NCBI RefSeq assembly: GCF_030124145.1
Contig: NZ_JASKMS010000009.1
Span: 62,001-126,000 of the forward strand
Direction: 5' to 3'
DNA from: Streptomyces sp. 378
Lineage (GTDB): Bacteria > Actinomycetota > Actinomycetes > Streptomycetales > Streptomycetaceae
Length of the DNA: 64,000 nucleotides
Positions 1 through 8,893 of this stretch are shown in pieces. The stretch's first letter is position 1; the number at the start of each line of letters is the position of its first letter. Below the pieces are notes generated by a model that did no database searches, was not told the origin of the DNA, and worked only from the letters and a program-made list of their open reading frames with translations. Made by a program: the position numbers and the translations under genes.

Positions 1-21
1 GAACGCGTCACGGTCGGTCAT
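1..21 (-). CDS. Possible 5' end of a gene running off the left edge
   Basis: Only the first seven codons (MTDRDAF) would lie in the window, read leftwards from an ATG at 21. The spacing to the divergent gene at 155 suits a gene start, but the Shine-Dalgarno match is poor. The product cannot be judged. Confidence 0.3.
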
Positions 22-154
22 GCCTTCATCATCGGCCTTCCGGTACGAAGGGCCACGATCCCGGCGAGCCGCACGCGGTCCCAGCGCGGCCGGACCACTC
101 ATGGCGCCCATGGCGAGCCCGCGCGTTGTCAGTGGTGGCTGGAAGGCTGGGCTC

Positions 155-451
155 ATGAACGGAGATGAGCAGCTGCTGCGCGGCCGGGTCTACGGCCATG
201 ACCACGACGACCCCGACCCGGGCCCCCGCCCGGGACAGACGTACGCCCACCTCATCGGCGGGCCGCTGGACGGACTGCTGCTGGACGTCACGGGGTGGAC
301 GCCGAACGAGATGGACTCGGGAGCCGCGCTGCCCACCGAACTCGGGCAGTTCCCCGGCGGACGCGCGCTGTACGGTCCCGGCCCGGACGAGGCGCGGCTA
401 CCGGGCCCCGGCGTGACATGCCGCTTCTACCACTGCGGGGACAGCCCCTGA
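155..451 (+). CDS. Conserved hypothetical protein, 98 aa
   Basis: I do not recognise a named family. The protein is acidic and rich in Gly and Pro, with an early His/Asp run (HDHDD) followed by an ordered core around GQTYAHLIGGPLDGLLLDV and a C-terminal CRFYHCGD. There is no signal peptide or membrane segment, so it is probably cytoplasmic. The reading frame stays open upstream to 20, but the ATG at 155 is preferred because the residues before it look like random high-GC translation, while those after it are protein-like and show strong third-position GC. It is followed on the same strand by the AlkC-like gene, 101 bases away. Confidence 0.65.
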   Translation: MNGDEQLLRGRVYGHDHDDPDPGPRPGQTYAHLIGGPLDGLLLDVTGWTPNEMDSGAALPTELGQFPGGRALYGPGPDEARLPGPGVTCRFYHCGDSP

Positions 452-552
452 CCGCCCGCGACCGGGTCGACGGGCGGATGTCACCACCGGGAACCGAGTC
501 GGCTCATCACCCCCCACCATCCTCATCACCCTCACCACATGGAAGAGACCGC

Positions 553-1665
553 ATGCCATCCGCCGACGAGCTCATCGGCCGCGACACCGTACAGAGCCTC
601 ATCCAGGCCGTTCAGAGCGCCGCTCCGGACGCCGTCCTCACGTCACTGCGCGCCGCCCCGCAACAGATCGCCCCGCTGTCCCTGAGGGAGCGGGCCGACC
701 TGCTGCGAGACGCTCTCCTGACAGACCTGCCCGGCGACTACGCGGCACTGGCCCGCACCCTTCGCTCCGCCCGGGACAACGCCCCGCACTTCTCGGGATG
801 GCTGATCTGGCCGGTCACCAGCGCTCTCGCCACCCGCGCGGTCCAGGACGGCAGCGACCCCGCCTTCGACGATGCGATGACGCTGCTCGCAGACCTCACC
901 GGGCGTCTCACCTCGGAGTTCGCCATCAGAACACTGCTGCGGCACGACCTGGACCGGGCCCTCGGCATCATCAACGGCTGGACGGGCTCGGCCGACGCCG
1001 ACGTACGCAGGCTCGCCTCCGAGGGAACCCGTCCCTACCTGCCCTGGTCGGTGCGGGTGCCGGACATCCTGGCTCGGCCCGGAGCAACGGTCCCCCTCCT
1101 GGACGCCCTCTACCGTGACGAGAGCGACTACGTGCGCCGCTCGGTCGCCAACCACCTCAACGACCTCAGCCGCGACCACCCCGACCTCGTCATCACCACC
1201 GCCCGCCGCTGGCTGGACGATCCCGACGCGGCCACGGAACGCCTCGTGCGCCACGGACTGCGCACCCTCGTCAAACGCGGCCACCCCGAAGCGCTGGCAC
1301 TGCTCGGCTTCGGCCCCGCGGCGGTGGAGGTCGACGGACCCCATCTGGACCGCCTGACCGTCCCGTTCGGCGGCGGCGTCCGCTTCACCGCATCGATCCA
1401 CAACACCGGCGACGCCCAGGCGCGGCTCACGATCGACTACATCGTGCACCACCGCAAGGCCAACGGCGGCCGGACGGGCAAGACGTTCAAGCTGACCACC
1501 CGCACCCTCGCACCCGGGGAACGCGTCCAGGTAAGCCGCGAGCACTCCTTCCGGCCGATCACGACCCGCCGCTACTACCCCGGACAGCACGCCGTCTCCT
1601 TGCAGATCAACGGAGTCGAGTCAGCCCGCGCCGACTTCGAACTGACCGACGAGGACACACCCTGA
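553..1665 (+). CDS. alkC: AlkC-type DNA alkylation repair glycosylase (HEAT-repeat)
   Basis: The 370-residue product looks like a member of the AlkC/AlkD superfamily, non-base-flipping DNA glycosylases that remove alkylated bases such as 3-methyladenine. Residues ~1-260 are alpha-helical with repeated HEAT-like units (for example the stretches around LRSARDNAPHFSGWLIWPV and RDESDYVRRSVANHLNDLS). The last ~100 residues are beta-rich, start near VPFGGGVRFTASIHNTGDAQ and resemble the Ig-like C-terminal domain that is a hallmark of AlkC rather than AlkD. The start is ATG 553 with a purine-rich ggaagag upstream; the longer frame back to 295 overlaps gene 155-451 and is not protein-like. No regulatory partner is adjacent. 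The family assignment is firm; substrate range is inferred. Confidence 0.85.
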   Translation: MPSADELIGRDTVQSLIQAVQSAAPDAVLTSLRAAPQQIAPLSLRERADLLRDALLTDLPGDYAALARTLRSARDNAPHFSGWLIWPVTSALATRAVQDGSDPAFDDAMTLLADLTGRLTSEFAIRTLLRHDLDRALGIINGWTGSADADVRRLASEGTRPYLPWSVRVPDILARPGATVPLLDALYRDESDYVRRSVANHLNDLSRDHPDLVITTARRWLDDPDAATERLVRHGLRTLVKRGHPEALALLGFGPAAVEVDGPHLDRLTVPFGGGVRFTASIHNTGDAQARLTIDYIVHHRKANGGRTGKTFKLTTRTLAPGERVQVSREHSFRPITTRRYYPGQHAVSLQINGVESARADFELTDEDTP

Positions 1666-1782
1666 CACCCGACTCGCGGTGCGGGCGCATACCCCACAGC
1701 ACCGCCCCGGGGGCACCGGGCGACCAGCTGATAATCTGCGATCTTCGCCGATCGTCCGGACGGAGTCCCCCAGCAGGTCGCC

Positions 1783-2490
1783 ATGTCTCGCCACCGGCAG
1801 CAGCTCATGACAGCGCTTGACGCCCTGGACCGCGCCTTCGCCTCCGAAGAGCCCTTCTCCGTCGCCGGGTGCACGTACTGCTACGGCGCCCAGGACCTGA
1901 CCGCACTCTCCGGACCGCTCGACCTCATCGCCGAGGATCTGGTGTCCGCCGTCGCGGGCGAAGCGCCAAACCACTGGGACGACTTCCCCCGTCTCTACCG
2001 CCGTCTCACGCCACGCATCAGCCGTTCCGCCGTCACCGGCCGGCTCCATGTCGACGAAAACCTCATCGCCTCGCTGCTGGTCGCAGCGGACTGGACCACC
2101 TGGGACGCGCCCCTGAGCAGGGCCCTCCGCGACGTCTGGTCCGCATGGTGGCAGGCCACGCTGCACACCCACCCCGGCCCCGTCCCCATCAGGAAGGTCC
2201 TCAGCCTCCTCACCGTCGCCACCGGCAGCCTGCGCGCCTGGCTGGACCTGTGGACCACCACCCGCACCCCGGCCGCCGACGCGCAACTGGCCGACCTCAT
2301 CGACGACGTGCTGGTCGAGTTCGAGATCACCGACCTGCACATGGGCTTCTACGACGAGTACCACGCCACCCCGGAACTGCTGGACTGGCTCCTCACCGAC
2401 GGACGCCACCGCGCCGACGACGTACGTCTCGACGAGCCCTACCTCCTCGAACACCACCGGGACCGGTCGGCGTTGCCCGAGTCGCCCTGA
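1783..2490 (+). CDS. Hypothetical protein, 235 aa
   Basis: I do not recognise the family. The protein is soluble, acidic and helical, with an early CTYCY dicysteine motif (residues ~30-34) that could bind metal or form a disulfide, and Trp-rich helices in the middle (WSAWWQAT). It has no signal peptide and no transmembrane segment. ATG 1783 follows an aggtcgcc sequence. It stands alone, 117 bases after alkC on the same strand, so cotranscription is possible but not shown. The codon pattern is clearly coding on this strand; the long open frame on the opposite strand is a high-GC shadow. Confidence 0.7.
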   Translation: MSRHRQQLMTALDALDRAFASEEPFSVAGCTYCYGAQDLTALSGPLDLIAEDLVSAVAGEAPNHWDDFPRLYRRLTPRISRSAVTGRLHVDENLIASLLVAADWTTWDAPLSRALRDVWSAWWQATLHTHPGPVPIRKVLSLLTVATGSLRAWLDLWTTTRTPAADAQLADLIDDVLVEFEITDLHMGFYDEYHATPELLDWLLTDGRHRADDVRLDEPYLLEHHRDRSALPESP

Positions 2491-2582
2491 TCACGACGCA
2501 CAGCGAAGGTCGCGGTCCTCCCTACGCGAAGAAAGGTGACCCAGGCTGATAGGGGACGTGGATCGCGGGTACCTGCGTCGGC

Positions 2583-2876
2583 ATGGCCTCGGAAAACGAT
2601 CACGCTGAATCCGTACGAGCCCTGCGGCAGCTGCGCAGGATGCGCACCTTCTACGCCGGGGGCGCCGTCTTGTGGGCCGCCACGGCAGCTTCGGCGGGGT
2701 GGGACAACCCCGGAAGCCGGCAGATGTGGGTCTCGGTGGTGTTGCTGGTGGTCTTCACCGCCCTGCTGGCCATGACGTCGCTGTGGCTGTCGCGTCGGCA
2801 GGCTCACCGGCCGGATGAGCCGGTGCACCATGCCGCTCCGCGGAGGGCGACCTGGCGTCGCCATGCCAACGCCTGA
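2583..2876 (+). CDS. Small membrane protein with two predicted TM helices, 97 aa
   Basis: The product has a short charged N-terminus (residues 1-23), two hydrophobic stretches (~24-41 and ~49-68) and a basic His/Arg-rich tail (~70-97). This fits a hairpin membrane protein with both ends inside the cell. No named family is evident. ATG 2583 lacks a strong Shine-Dalgarno sequence, which lowers confidence in the exact start. The gene converges on the small minus-strand gene at 2898-3128, with only 21 bases between the stop codons. Confidence 0.6.
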   Translation: MASENDHAESVRALRQLRRMRTFYAGGAVLWAATAASAGWDNPGSRQMWVSVVLLVVFTALLAMTSLWLSRRQAHRPDEPVHHAAPRRATWRRHANA

Positions 2877-2897
2877 CCATGGGCACCCGGCCCTCAC

Positions 2898-3128
2898 CTA
2901 CGGGTTCTTGGCGTCGCCCGCCACGGGTGCCGACCGCGAGCCGTGCTCTTCTTCCGAGCCCGGCTTGAGGTCGCCCCGGCGGTCGCGACGGAGTTCCTCG
3001 TAACGCTGCACGTAGGCGTCGAGTGCCTGGGGGACCGTGCAGCCCCACGTCTCGCGGATCGTCGCGATCGCGGTGATGCTCCGGTGCGCCAGGATGTCGT
3101 GGTCCACACTCGCGGGCAGTTGGTCCAT
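2898..3128 (-). CDS. Small hypothetical protein, 76 aa
   Basis: A short soluble protein with a helical N-terminal half (MDQLPASVDHDILAHRS, then ITAIATIRETWGCTVPQALDAY) and a charged, probably disordered tail. The pattern resembles short Streptomyces proteins of unknown function that are often found beside stress genes, but I assign no role. ATG 3128 is the only sensible start. Strong third-position GC in this frame supports coding. Confidence 0.6.
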   Translation of the reverse strand: MDQLPASVDHDILAHRSITAIATIRETWGCTVPQALDAYVQRYEELRRDRRGDLKPGSEEEHGSRSAPVAGDAKNP

Positions 3129-3273
3129 GGCGCGAGGCTACCGGGACGAGGAGATCAGTCTCCGCCGAACGGCCAACGTCCGTGCACAGGACGGCCGTTC
3201 GCGACGCCTCGGCGGACCTGACCCTGTCGCGCCCGCCCTGCTCGACCGGCAGGGCGGGCGCTGTCGTGTCCGG

Positions 3274-3867
3274 TCAGCCGACGGAGGGTCGGCGGTCGGC
3301 CCGGGGGAGTGCCCGCTCGATCACTTGGGCCACCTGGAGCAGAAGCTCCTCGCGCCAGGGCGCGGCGACGATCTGGACCCCGACGGGGAGGCCGGTGGCG
3401 GGGTCGTGGTGGACGGGGAGGGAGATCGCCGGTTGGCCCGTGACGTTGAACAGCGACGTGAACACCCCCATGGGGTAGCTGTTCCTCAGGGCCGCCGACG
3501 GATCCTCCTCGGTGCCGGCCCGCCAGGCGCCGATCGGCGGCGGAAGGCACACCATCGTGGGAGTGACCAGGAGGTCGAAGCCGGCGAGGAAGCCCTCGAC
3601 GACGCGCCGCGACAACCGCTGAGTCCTCAGCACCGCTTCCGCGTAGGCCCAGGAGTCGATCGAGCGCGCCGCGTCACGCAGAGCGCGGTTGTGTGGCTCG
3701 ACACGGTCCGGATCCGCCAGCGGGATCCCCGCGCCGCCGAGGTTCCACAGCGTGGTGAACGCCCCCACCAGTTCGTCCGTCGAGGGCGGTGGAAGACGGG
3801 TGTCGACGATGCGTTCGAGCAGGGCAGGGCGCCGAATGGAGCCGGGCTGCGGAAGCGGCGGTACCGA
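3274..3867 (-). pseudogene. Amidase (amidase-signature family), C-terminal remnant
   Basis: The ~165-residue segment 3768-3274 matches the C-terminal third of amidase-signature enzymes: GIPLADPDRVEPHNRAL, then a region ending FNVTGQPAISLPV, then GLPVGVQIVAAPWREE. The Ser-Ser-Lys catalytic region, which lies in the first half of these ~450-residue enzymes, is absent. Upstream the frame stays open only to 3867, where a TGA closes it, and the residues there are only partly amidase-like. It is therefore a decayed or truncated gene, not a functional amidase. It lies just downstream, on the opposite strand, of the rph control region. Confidence 0.75.
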
Positions 3868-3943
3868 TCACCGCGGCCAGGCGGCTGCCTGAGCGGACGC
3901 GCCCGCGCCGCCTCCGGCCGGACGGCCCCCCGGAAAACGCCAA

Positions 3944-3969
3944 AGGCAAGGAGAGAGATCTCCTTGCCT
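3944..3969. terminator. Perfect hairpin, 11-bp stem with GAGA loop
   Basis: Arms 3944-3954 and 3959-3969 are exactly complementary (core ggcaaggaga / tctccttgcc) around a four-base gaga loop. It lies 22 bases before the rifamycin-associated element. It could be a factor-independent terminator insulating rph from upstream reading, or part of the rph control region. There is no U tract, as is usual in Streptomyces. Confidence 0.5.
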
Positions 3970-3991
3970 CTCCCAAGGTATAGCGCACCGG

Positions 3992-4010
3992 GGGGCTTGC
4001 GGCAAGGGCC
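3992..4010 (+). promoter_or_regulatory. Rifamycin-associated element (RAE)
   Basis: The 19-bp sequence GGGGCTTGCGGCAAGGGCC matches at 18 of 19 positions the RAE that I recall from rifamycin-inactivation genes of actinomycetes (GGGGCTTGCGGCAAGGCCC). The inner dyad is cttgc-gg-caag. A TATAGC sequence at 3979-3984 could serve as the -10, placing the RAE at or just after the transcription start. This predicts rifamycin-inducible expression of the gene at 4184. Confidence 0.85.
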
Positions 4011-4183
4011 TGGTCAGGGCGCAGAATCATCGGCCGAGGCCACAACCTGCGGAAACGGGGACATGAGGTGCGTGTGTTGCATAGAAGGACCTGCTCGACC
4101 AGCGGTTCGGCGGCGCTGGAGGCGCTGCTGGTCCGAACTGTGGGTGCGGGACGACGGAGCACGGCCGCCTCGGAGGTGTCGCG

Positions 4184-6781
4184 ATGACCGAGCAACTCGT
4201 GCGGGACCTCCGGCAGGTCGACGAGACACAGGTCGCGACCGTCGGCGGCAAGGGCGCGCACCTGGGCACGCTGTCGCGGATCGAAGGCGTCAGCGTGCCG
4301 GGCGGGTTCTGTGTGACGACGGACGCCTTCCGGCGGATCGTGGCGGAAGCACCGCCGATCGGGGACCGACTCGATCAACTGGCGCGTCTGGACCCGGACG
4401 ACCGGGAGGCGATCCGAAGCCTCAGCGCGCAGATCCGCAGCACCATCGAAGGGATCACCGTCCCGGGCGATCTCGCGGCGGCGATCACCCGCCCTCTCGG
4501 TCGGCTCGGCGAACAGGCCGCCTACGCCGTCCGGTCCAGCGCGACGGCGGAGGACCTGCCGACGGCGTCCTTCGCCGGCCAACAGGACACGTATCTGAAC
4601 GTCGTGGGGCCGGAGGCGATCCTCCGGCATGTCAGCCGCTGCTGGGCCTCACTCTTCACCGAGCGGGCCGTGACCTACCGCCGACGCAACGGCATCGATC
4701 ACCGCACGGTCCACATGGCCGTGGTCGTGCAGCAGATGGTGTTCTCCGAGGCGGCCGGCATCCTGTTCACGGCCGATCCGGTCACGGGCAACCGGAAGGT
4801 CGCCACCGTCGACGCCGGCTTCGGGCTGGGCGAGGCCCTGGTCTCCGGCCTGGTCAACCCGGATGTCTTCAAGGTGCGAGACGGCCGGATCGTCGCCAGG
4901 GCGATCGCCGCCAAGGAGCGTGCCGTGCACGCCCTGCCGGCCGGCGGCACGCAGACGAGGGCGGTCGACGCGCGGCAACAGGAGCAGCCGGCGCTGACCG
5001 ACGCACAGGTCGTGCGGCTGGTGGAGCTCGGGCGCCGGATCGAGGCGCACTTCGGCAGCCCGCAGGACATCGAATGGTGCCTGGCCGGTGACGGCTTCCA
5101 GATCGTGCAGAGCCGGCCGATCACGACGCTGTTCCCCATTCCCGAGACCGACGACCAGGAGAATCACGTCTACGTCTCCGTCGGCCATCAGCAGATGATG
5201 ACCGACCCCATGAAGCCCCTGGGGCTCTCCCTGTGGAAGCTGACGGCCATGGCGCCGATGCGCGACGCCGGCGGGAGGCTCTTCGTCGACGCCACCCGCG
5301 CGCTGTCCTCGCCCGCGAGCCGCGCGAACCTCATGGACCTGGTGGGGAGGTCAGACCCGTTGACCAGGGACGCCCTGGAGACGGTCCTCGACCGGGACGG
5401 CTTCGTCTCCTCACTCCCGGACCCGGAGCCCGGCGACCGCCCGGCCGGCGGCGCGCCCGCGCCGATCGAGACCGACCCGGCCGTCGTCACCCGGCTGATC
5501 GAGCGCAGCGAGAAGTCCGTCGCCGCCCTGCGGCGCGACATCGCCGCGAAGAGCGGACCGGCGCTGTTCGACTTCCTGCTGGAGGCCTTCGAGGAGCACA
5601 AGCGGGTCCTCACCGATCCGCTGAGCTTCCAGGCGATCATGGCCGGGATGGAGTCCACGTGGTGGCTCAACGACACGCTGCACGAGTGGCTGGGCGAGAA
5701 GAACGCGGCCGACACCCTCACGCTGTCCGCCCCCGACAACATCACCTCGGAGATGGGACTGGAACTGCTCGACGTCGCGGACGTGATCCGTCCCCACCCG
5801 GAGGTGGTGGCGTTCCTGCAGACCGTCGAGGACGACGGCTTCCTCGACGAACTGGCCAAGGTTCCGGGTGGGCCCGAAGCACGCGAAGCCATCGAGGCCT
5901 ACCTCGACCGGTACGGCATGCGCTGTGCCGGAGAGATCGACATCACGAGGCCCCGCTGGCGCGAACGCCCCGGCACGCTCGTGCCGGCGATCCTCGACAA
6001 CGTCAGAAACTTCGATCCGGGCGCGGCCGGGCGACGCTTCGAGGAAGGCCGGCAGAAGGCGCTCAAGAAGGAACAGGACGTGCTGACCCGCCTGCGTGCC
6101 CTGCCCGACGGGGAGAGCAAAGCGGACGAGGCCAAGAAGATGATCGACCGGGTCCGGACCTTCATCGGATACCGGGAGTACCCCAAGTACGGCATCATCA
6201 GCCGCTACTTCGTCTACAAGCAGGCCTTGATGGCGGAGGCCGAGCGCCTCGTGCAGGCCGGCGTGCTCCGTGAGGAGGAGGACATCTTCTACCTCACGTT
6301 CCAGGAGTTCCACGACGTCGTGCGTGCGAAGCGGGTGGACGACCGGCTCATCCCGCAGCGCAAGGAGGCGTTCCGGTCGTACCACGCGCTCACACCGCCG
6401 CGCGTCCTCACCTCGGAGGGCGAGACCGTCAACGGCGCCTACCGACGCGATGACGTGCCGGCCGGTGCCCTGGTCGGCCTGCCGGTCTCCGGCGGGACCA
6501 TCGAAGGGCGGGCCCGCGTCATCCTGGACATGGCGCAAGCCGATCTCGAGCCGGGCGACATCCTGGTCACGGCCTACACGGACCCCAGTTGGTCACCCCT
6601 CTTCGTCGGCATCGCGGGCCTGGTGACGGAGGTGGGCGGCCTGATGACCCACGGCGCGGTGATCGCCCGGGAGTACGGCTTGCCGGCCGTCGTAGGCGTG
6701 GAGCGGGCCACCCGCTTGATCCAGGACGGCCAGCGGATCCGCGTCCACGGAACCGACGGGTACGTCGAGATCCTGCCTTGA
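4184..6781 (+). CDS. rph: Rifampin phosphotransferase (rifamycin-inactivating)
   Basis: The 865-residue protein has the size and three-part order of RPH: an N-terminal ATP-grasp domain (~1-315, with VGGKGAHLGTLSR and the AYAVRSSATAEDLP segment), a central rifamycin-binding domain that opens with HQQMMTDPMKPLGLS (~340-750), and a C-terminal swivelling His domain. The phosphohistidine is His823 in GGLMTHGAVIAREYG. RPH uses ATP to phosphorylate the ansa-chain hydroxyl (C21) of rifamycins, releasing AMP and phosphate. PEP synthase, the nearest relative, lacks this central domain. ATG 4184 follows a good ggaggtg. The leader from the RAE at 3992-4010 is ~170 bases and holds no convincing ORF. The gene is monocistronic and intact. 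Confidence 0.92.
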   Translation: MTEQLVRDLRQVDETQVATVGGKGAHLGTLSRIEGVSVPGGFCVTTDAFRRIVAEAPPIGDRLDQLARLDPDDREAIRSLSAQIRSTIEGITVPGDLAAAITRPLGRLGEQAAYAVRSSATAEDLPTASFAGQQDTYLNVVGPEAILRHVSRCWASLFTERAVTYRRRNGIDHRTVHMAVVVQQMVFSEAAGILFTADPVTGNRKVATVDAGFGLGEALVSGLVNPDVFKVRDGRIVARAIAAKERAVHALPAGGTQTRAVDARQQEQPALTDAQVVRLVELGRRIEAHFGSPQDIEWCLAGDGFQIVQSRPITTLFPIPETDDQENHVYVSVGHQQMMTDPMKPLGLSLWKLTAMAPMRDAGGRLFVDATRALSSPASRANLMDLVGRSDPLTRDALETVLDRDGFVSSLPDPEPGDRPAGGAPAPIETDPAVVTRLIERSEKSVAALRRDIAAKSGPALFDFLLEAFEEHKRVLTDPLSFQAIMAGMESTWWLNDTLHEWLGEKNAADTLTLSAPDNITSEMGLELLDVADVIRPHPEVVAFLQTVEDDGFLDELAKVPGGPEAREAIEAYLDRYGMRCAGEIDITRPRWRERPGTLVPAILDNVRNFDPGAAGRRFEEGRQKALKKEQDVLTRLRALPDGESKADEAKKMIDRVRTFIGYREYPKYGIISRYFVYKQALMAEAERLVQAGVLREEEDIFYLTFQEFHDVVRAKRVDDRLIPQRKEAFRSYHALTPPRVLTSEGETVNGAYRRDDVPAGALVGLPVSGGTIEGRARVILDMAQADLEPGDILVTAYTDPSWSPLFVGIAGLVTEVGGLMTHGAVIAREYGLPAVVGVERATRLIQDGQRIRVHGTDGYVEILP

Positions 6782-6977
6782 CCGATTTCGCCGGGAAGTC
6801 GCTTCCGTAGCCCTTCCTCCCGTATGTGACCAGAAGCTGCGGGGCGCAGCGACTTCCTTCTGCCGACGACCGGATCTCGCGAAGAGTCCAGCCGGTCGTC
6901 GCACGGTCCGCGGTCCGTCGCCGAGCGGCAGAGCATCGGCTCCCTGTGGCTCGAGCGCCGCCCGCCAGCTCATCGGG

Positions 6978-6999
6978 GGGCCGGGCGGCGACCCGGCCC
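6978..6999 (-). terminator. Possible terminator of the STAS gene
   Basis: An 8-bp GC stem, gggccggg/cccggccc, with a six-base loop lies ~45 bases beyond the stop of the minus-strand gene ending at 7043. The convergent rph gene ends ~200 bases away, so it could serve both. Confidence 0.4.
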
Positions 7000-7042
7000 G
7001 CGGCCCCCGTGGCGTCTCCGCCCGGGGCCGGCGGCACGCGGT

Positions 7043-7408
7043 TCAGGTGCTCAGGGCCTGCTCGGTGGTGTCGTGGCAGGGGATGAGGGTGTCGACGCCG
7101 ACCAGCTGCAGCACCCGCAGGACGGAGTGCTGGGCGCCGACGATCCGCATCCACCCGTTTGCGCCGCTCACCTGCTGGTGGGCGGTGACGAAGACGTTGA
7201 TGCCGCTGGAGTCCATGAATGTCACGCCGCTGAGATCCGCGACGATCCGCGGTGGCACCGCCCCGTCGTCGATGAGCAGGGCTGCGCTGAGCACGTCCTG
7301 GACGTCGTGGTCGATCTCGCCCCGCAGCGTCACGACACGGATGTCTCCCGCCATGCGGTGTTCGGCATGGAGCCGGCCCGGCCGGTCCGCTTCCTCGATG
7401 TGGGTCAC
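7043..7408 (-). CDS. STAS-domain anti-sigma factor antagonist
   Basis: A 121-residue single STAS domain of the SpoIIAA/RsbV/BldG type. The beta strand GDIRVVTLRGEIDHD is followed by the phosphorylation-site segment DLSGVTFMDSSGINVF, where the second Ser of DSSG is the residue expected to be phosphorylated by an anti-sigma kinase. The unphosphorylated form would bind and sequester that kinase. It is divergent from the HATPase gene at 7499, 90 bases away, making a likely partner pair. GTG 7408 lies close behind a gaggag; an internal ATG at the MAGDIRV stretch is an alternative start. Confidence 0.82.
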   Translation of the reverse strand: MTHIEEADRPGRLHAEHRMAGDIRVVTLRGEIDHDVQDVLSAALLIDDGAVPPRIVADLSGVTFMDSSGINVFVTAHQQVSGANGWMRIVGAQHSVLRVLQLVGVDTLIPCHDTTEQALST

Positions 7409-7498
7409 CGTCTCCTCAAATGTGCTTAGGCTTGCCCGGTCAGAAACGTGCGCGGATGATTCTGCCTCACCGTCCCGGCCCGATGCACCTGAGCGGCT

Positions 7499-8077
7499 GT
7501 GCCGAACAACACCTTTGCGGCATGCGGGGTGGCGAAACGGGGTACCGGCGCGCGTGAACGGGGAGTGAGGGCGAGGCCAGTGGGATCTGATGTCGACGGT
7601 GACGGCTGCACGGCGCCGCAGGAGTACCTGATGCGTGCCGCGTACGCGCTGGGGGGAGACGACAGCTGCATCGCGGACGCCCGCCATCACGCCGTCGCCT
7701 TCCTCGACCGGGCGAGTGACGACCGTCACCTGGCCGTCTCCGCCCGAGCGAGGGATCTCACCCAGCTGGTCGTCAGCGAGCTGGTCACCAACACGCGGAA
7801 GTACGCTCCGGGGCCCGTGCTGCTGGAACTGCGCGTCACCGCCCGCAGTGTGGAAGTCATCGTCTGGGACAGCGACCCGACGGTCCCCACGGCCCGGGCC
7901 GCCGACCCCAGCAGGATCGGCCAGCACGGTTTGGAGATCGTGAAGGCCGTGGTCGAGGACTTCGAGATACAGCGCGAGCCGGTGGGCAAGCGCATCACCG
8001 CCCGCATCGCTCTCTCCGACAGCCCCGGTGGCGCCCTGCGCGGCGAGGTGGCGGCAGACCGCGACGGGGCGGCCTAG
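7499..8077 (+). CDS. HATPase_c_2 anti-sigma factor / serine kinase-like protein
   Basis: A GHKL-fold ATP-binding protein of the RsbW/SpoIIAB type that abounds in streptomycetes. The N-box is LVVSELVTNTRKYAPG, the G1 box VWDSDPT, and the G2 region IGQHGLEIVKAV. In N1 the motif reads NTRKY where NAxxH is usual, as in many Streptomyces paralogues. Such proteins bind a sigma factor or phosphorylate a STAS antagonist; the divergent STAS gene at 7043-7408 is the obvious candidate partner. The true start is uncertain: GTG 7499 gives 192 aa, while GTG 7565 (behind ggggagt-type purines) and GTG 7580 give shorter N-termini closer to the family's usual length. Confidence 0.8.
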   Translation: MPNNTFAACGVAKRGTGARERGVRARPVGSDVDGDGCTAPQEYLMRAAYALGGDDSCIADARHHAVAFLDRASDDRHLAVSARARDLTQLVVSELVTNTRKYAPGPVLLELRVTARSVEVIVWDSDPTVPTARAADPSRIGQHGLEIVKAVVEDFEIQREPVGKRITARIALSDSPGGALRGEVAADRDGAA

Positions 8078-8383
8078 CCGGGCGGTGCGACCAGCCGGTT
8101 CCGTCACCTCCCGAGCCGCCGGCCCCCGAGCAGCGACAGGCGACCTCGACGGAGGTCGTGTCTCCGCAGAGGCGAGTCGCCCGCGTCCGGGCGGACCGAC
8201 CGTTCCCGAGGGGCAGGCCCGGGCGGGCCCTGCACGCCCTACGCCGACCGCCCTGGAGGACCGCCTGACGCGGAATCCGGGGGTCAGCCCGACTCGTCAC
8301 CTGTCAGGATGGTGATTGCAGGGGACGGCTGATGTGCGAGGCTGGTTCCGCGTGGACCCATACGGACGAGAAAGGTGACCGCC

Positions 8384-8893
8384 ATGAGCGATGTCGAGGA
8401 AAGGGCGCTGCTGGCCGGCGGCTGCTTCTGGGGCATGCAGGAGCTGATCAGGTCGCTTCCCGGGGTGATCCGCACCCGGGTCGGCTACAGCGGCGACGAC
8501 GGCAAGCCCCACCCCACCTACCGTGACCACGGAAAGCACGCGGAGTCGATCGAGATCGTGTTCGATCCGACCGCCAGCGACTATCGCTCGATCCTGGAGT
8601 ACTTCTTCCAGATTCACGACCCGACCACGAGGAACCGGCAGGGCAACGACATCGGCCTGAGCTACCGCTCCGCCATCTTCTACCTCGACGACGAGCAGCG
8701 GCGCGTCGCGCAGGACACCATCGCCGATGTCGAGGCGTCCGGACTGTGGCCGGGTCCCGTGGTGACCGAGGTCGTGCCGGCCGGCGCGTTCTGGGAGGCC
8801 GAGCCGGAGCACCAGGACTACCTTCAGCGGTATCCGGAGGGCTACACCTGTCACTTCCCGCGCCCGAACTGGCGGTTGCCCAGGCGCGGCTAG
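8384..8893 (+). CDS. msrA: Peptide-methionine (S)-S-oxide reductase MsrA
   Basis: A 169-residue cytoplasmic MsrA, which reduces methionine-S-sulfoxide in proteins. The catalytic signature GGCFWGMQE lies at residues ~12-20, with the nucleophile being the Cys of GCFWG. The substrate-binding stretch reads [23 protein letters not shown]. There is no C-terminal resolving-Cys pair, only a single Cys near the end ([10 protein letters not shown]), so the recycling mode may differ from E. coli MsrA. ATG 8384 is chosen because a gaaagg lies eight bases upstream; a GTG at 8375 is possible. The stop codon lies within the left arm of an inverted-repeat element (8890-9032). Confidence 0.93.
   Translation: MSDVEERALLAGGCFWGMQELIRSLPGVIRTRVGYSGDDGKPHPTYRDHGKHAESIEIVFDPTASDYRSILEYFFQIHDPTTRNRQGNDIGLSYRSAIFYLDDEQRRVAQDTIADVEASGLWPGPVVTEVVPAGAFWEAEPEHQDYLQRYPEGYTCHFPRPNWRLPRRG

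Noticed and set aside
3037..5091. Plus-strand open frame of 684 codons spanning the amidase remnant and the start of rph
   Set aside because: It overlaps rph in another frame and has no protein character.
4184..6781. Phosphoenolpyruvate synthase as the identity of the 865-residue protein
   Set aside because: The central HQQMMTDPMKPLG region, the length of 865 and the upstream RAE fit rifampin phosphotransferase; PEP synthase lacks this domain.
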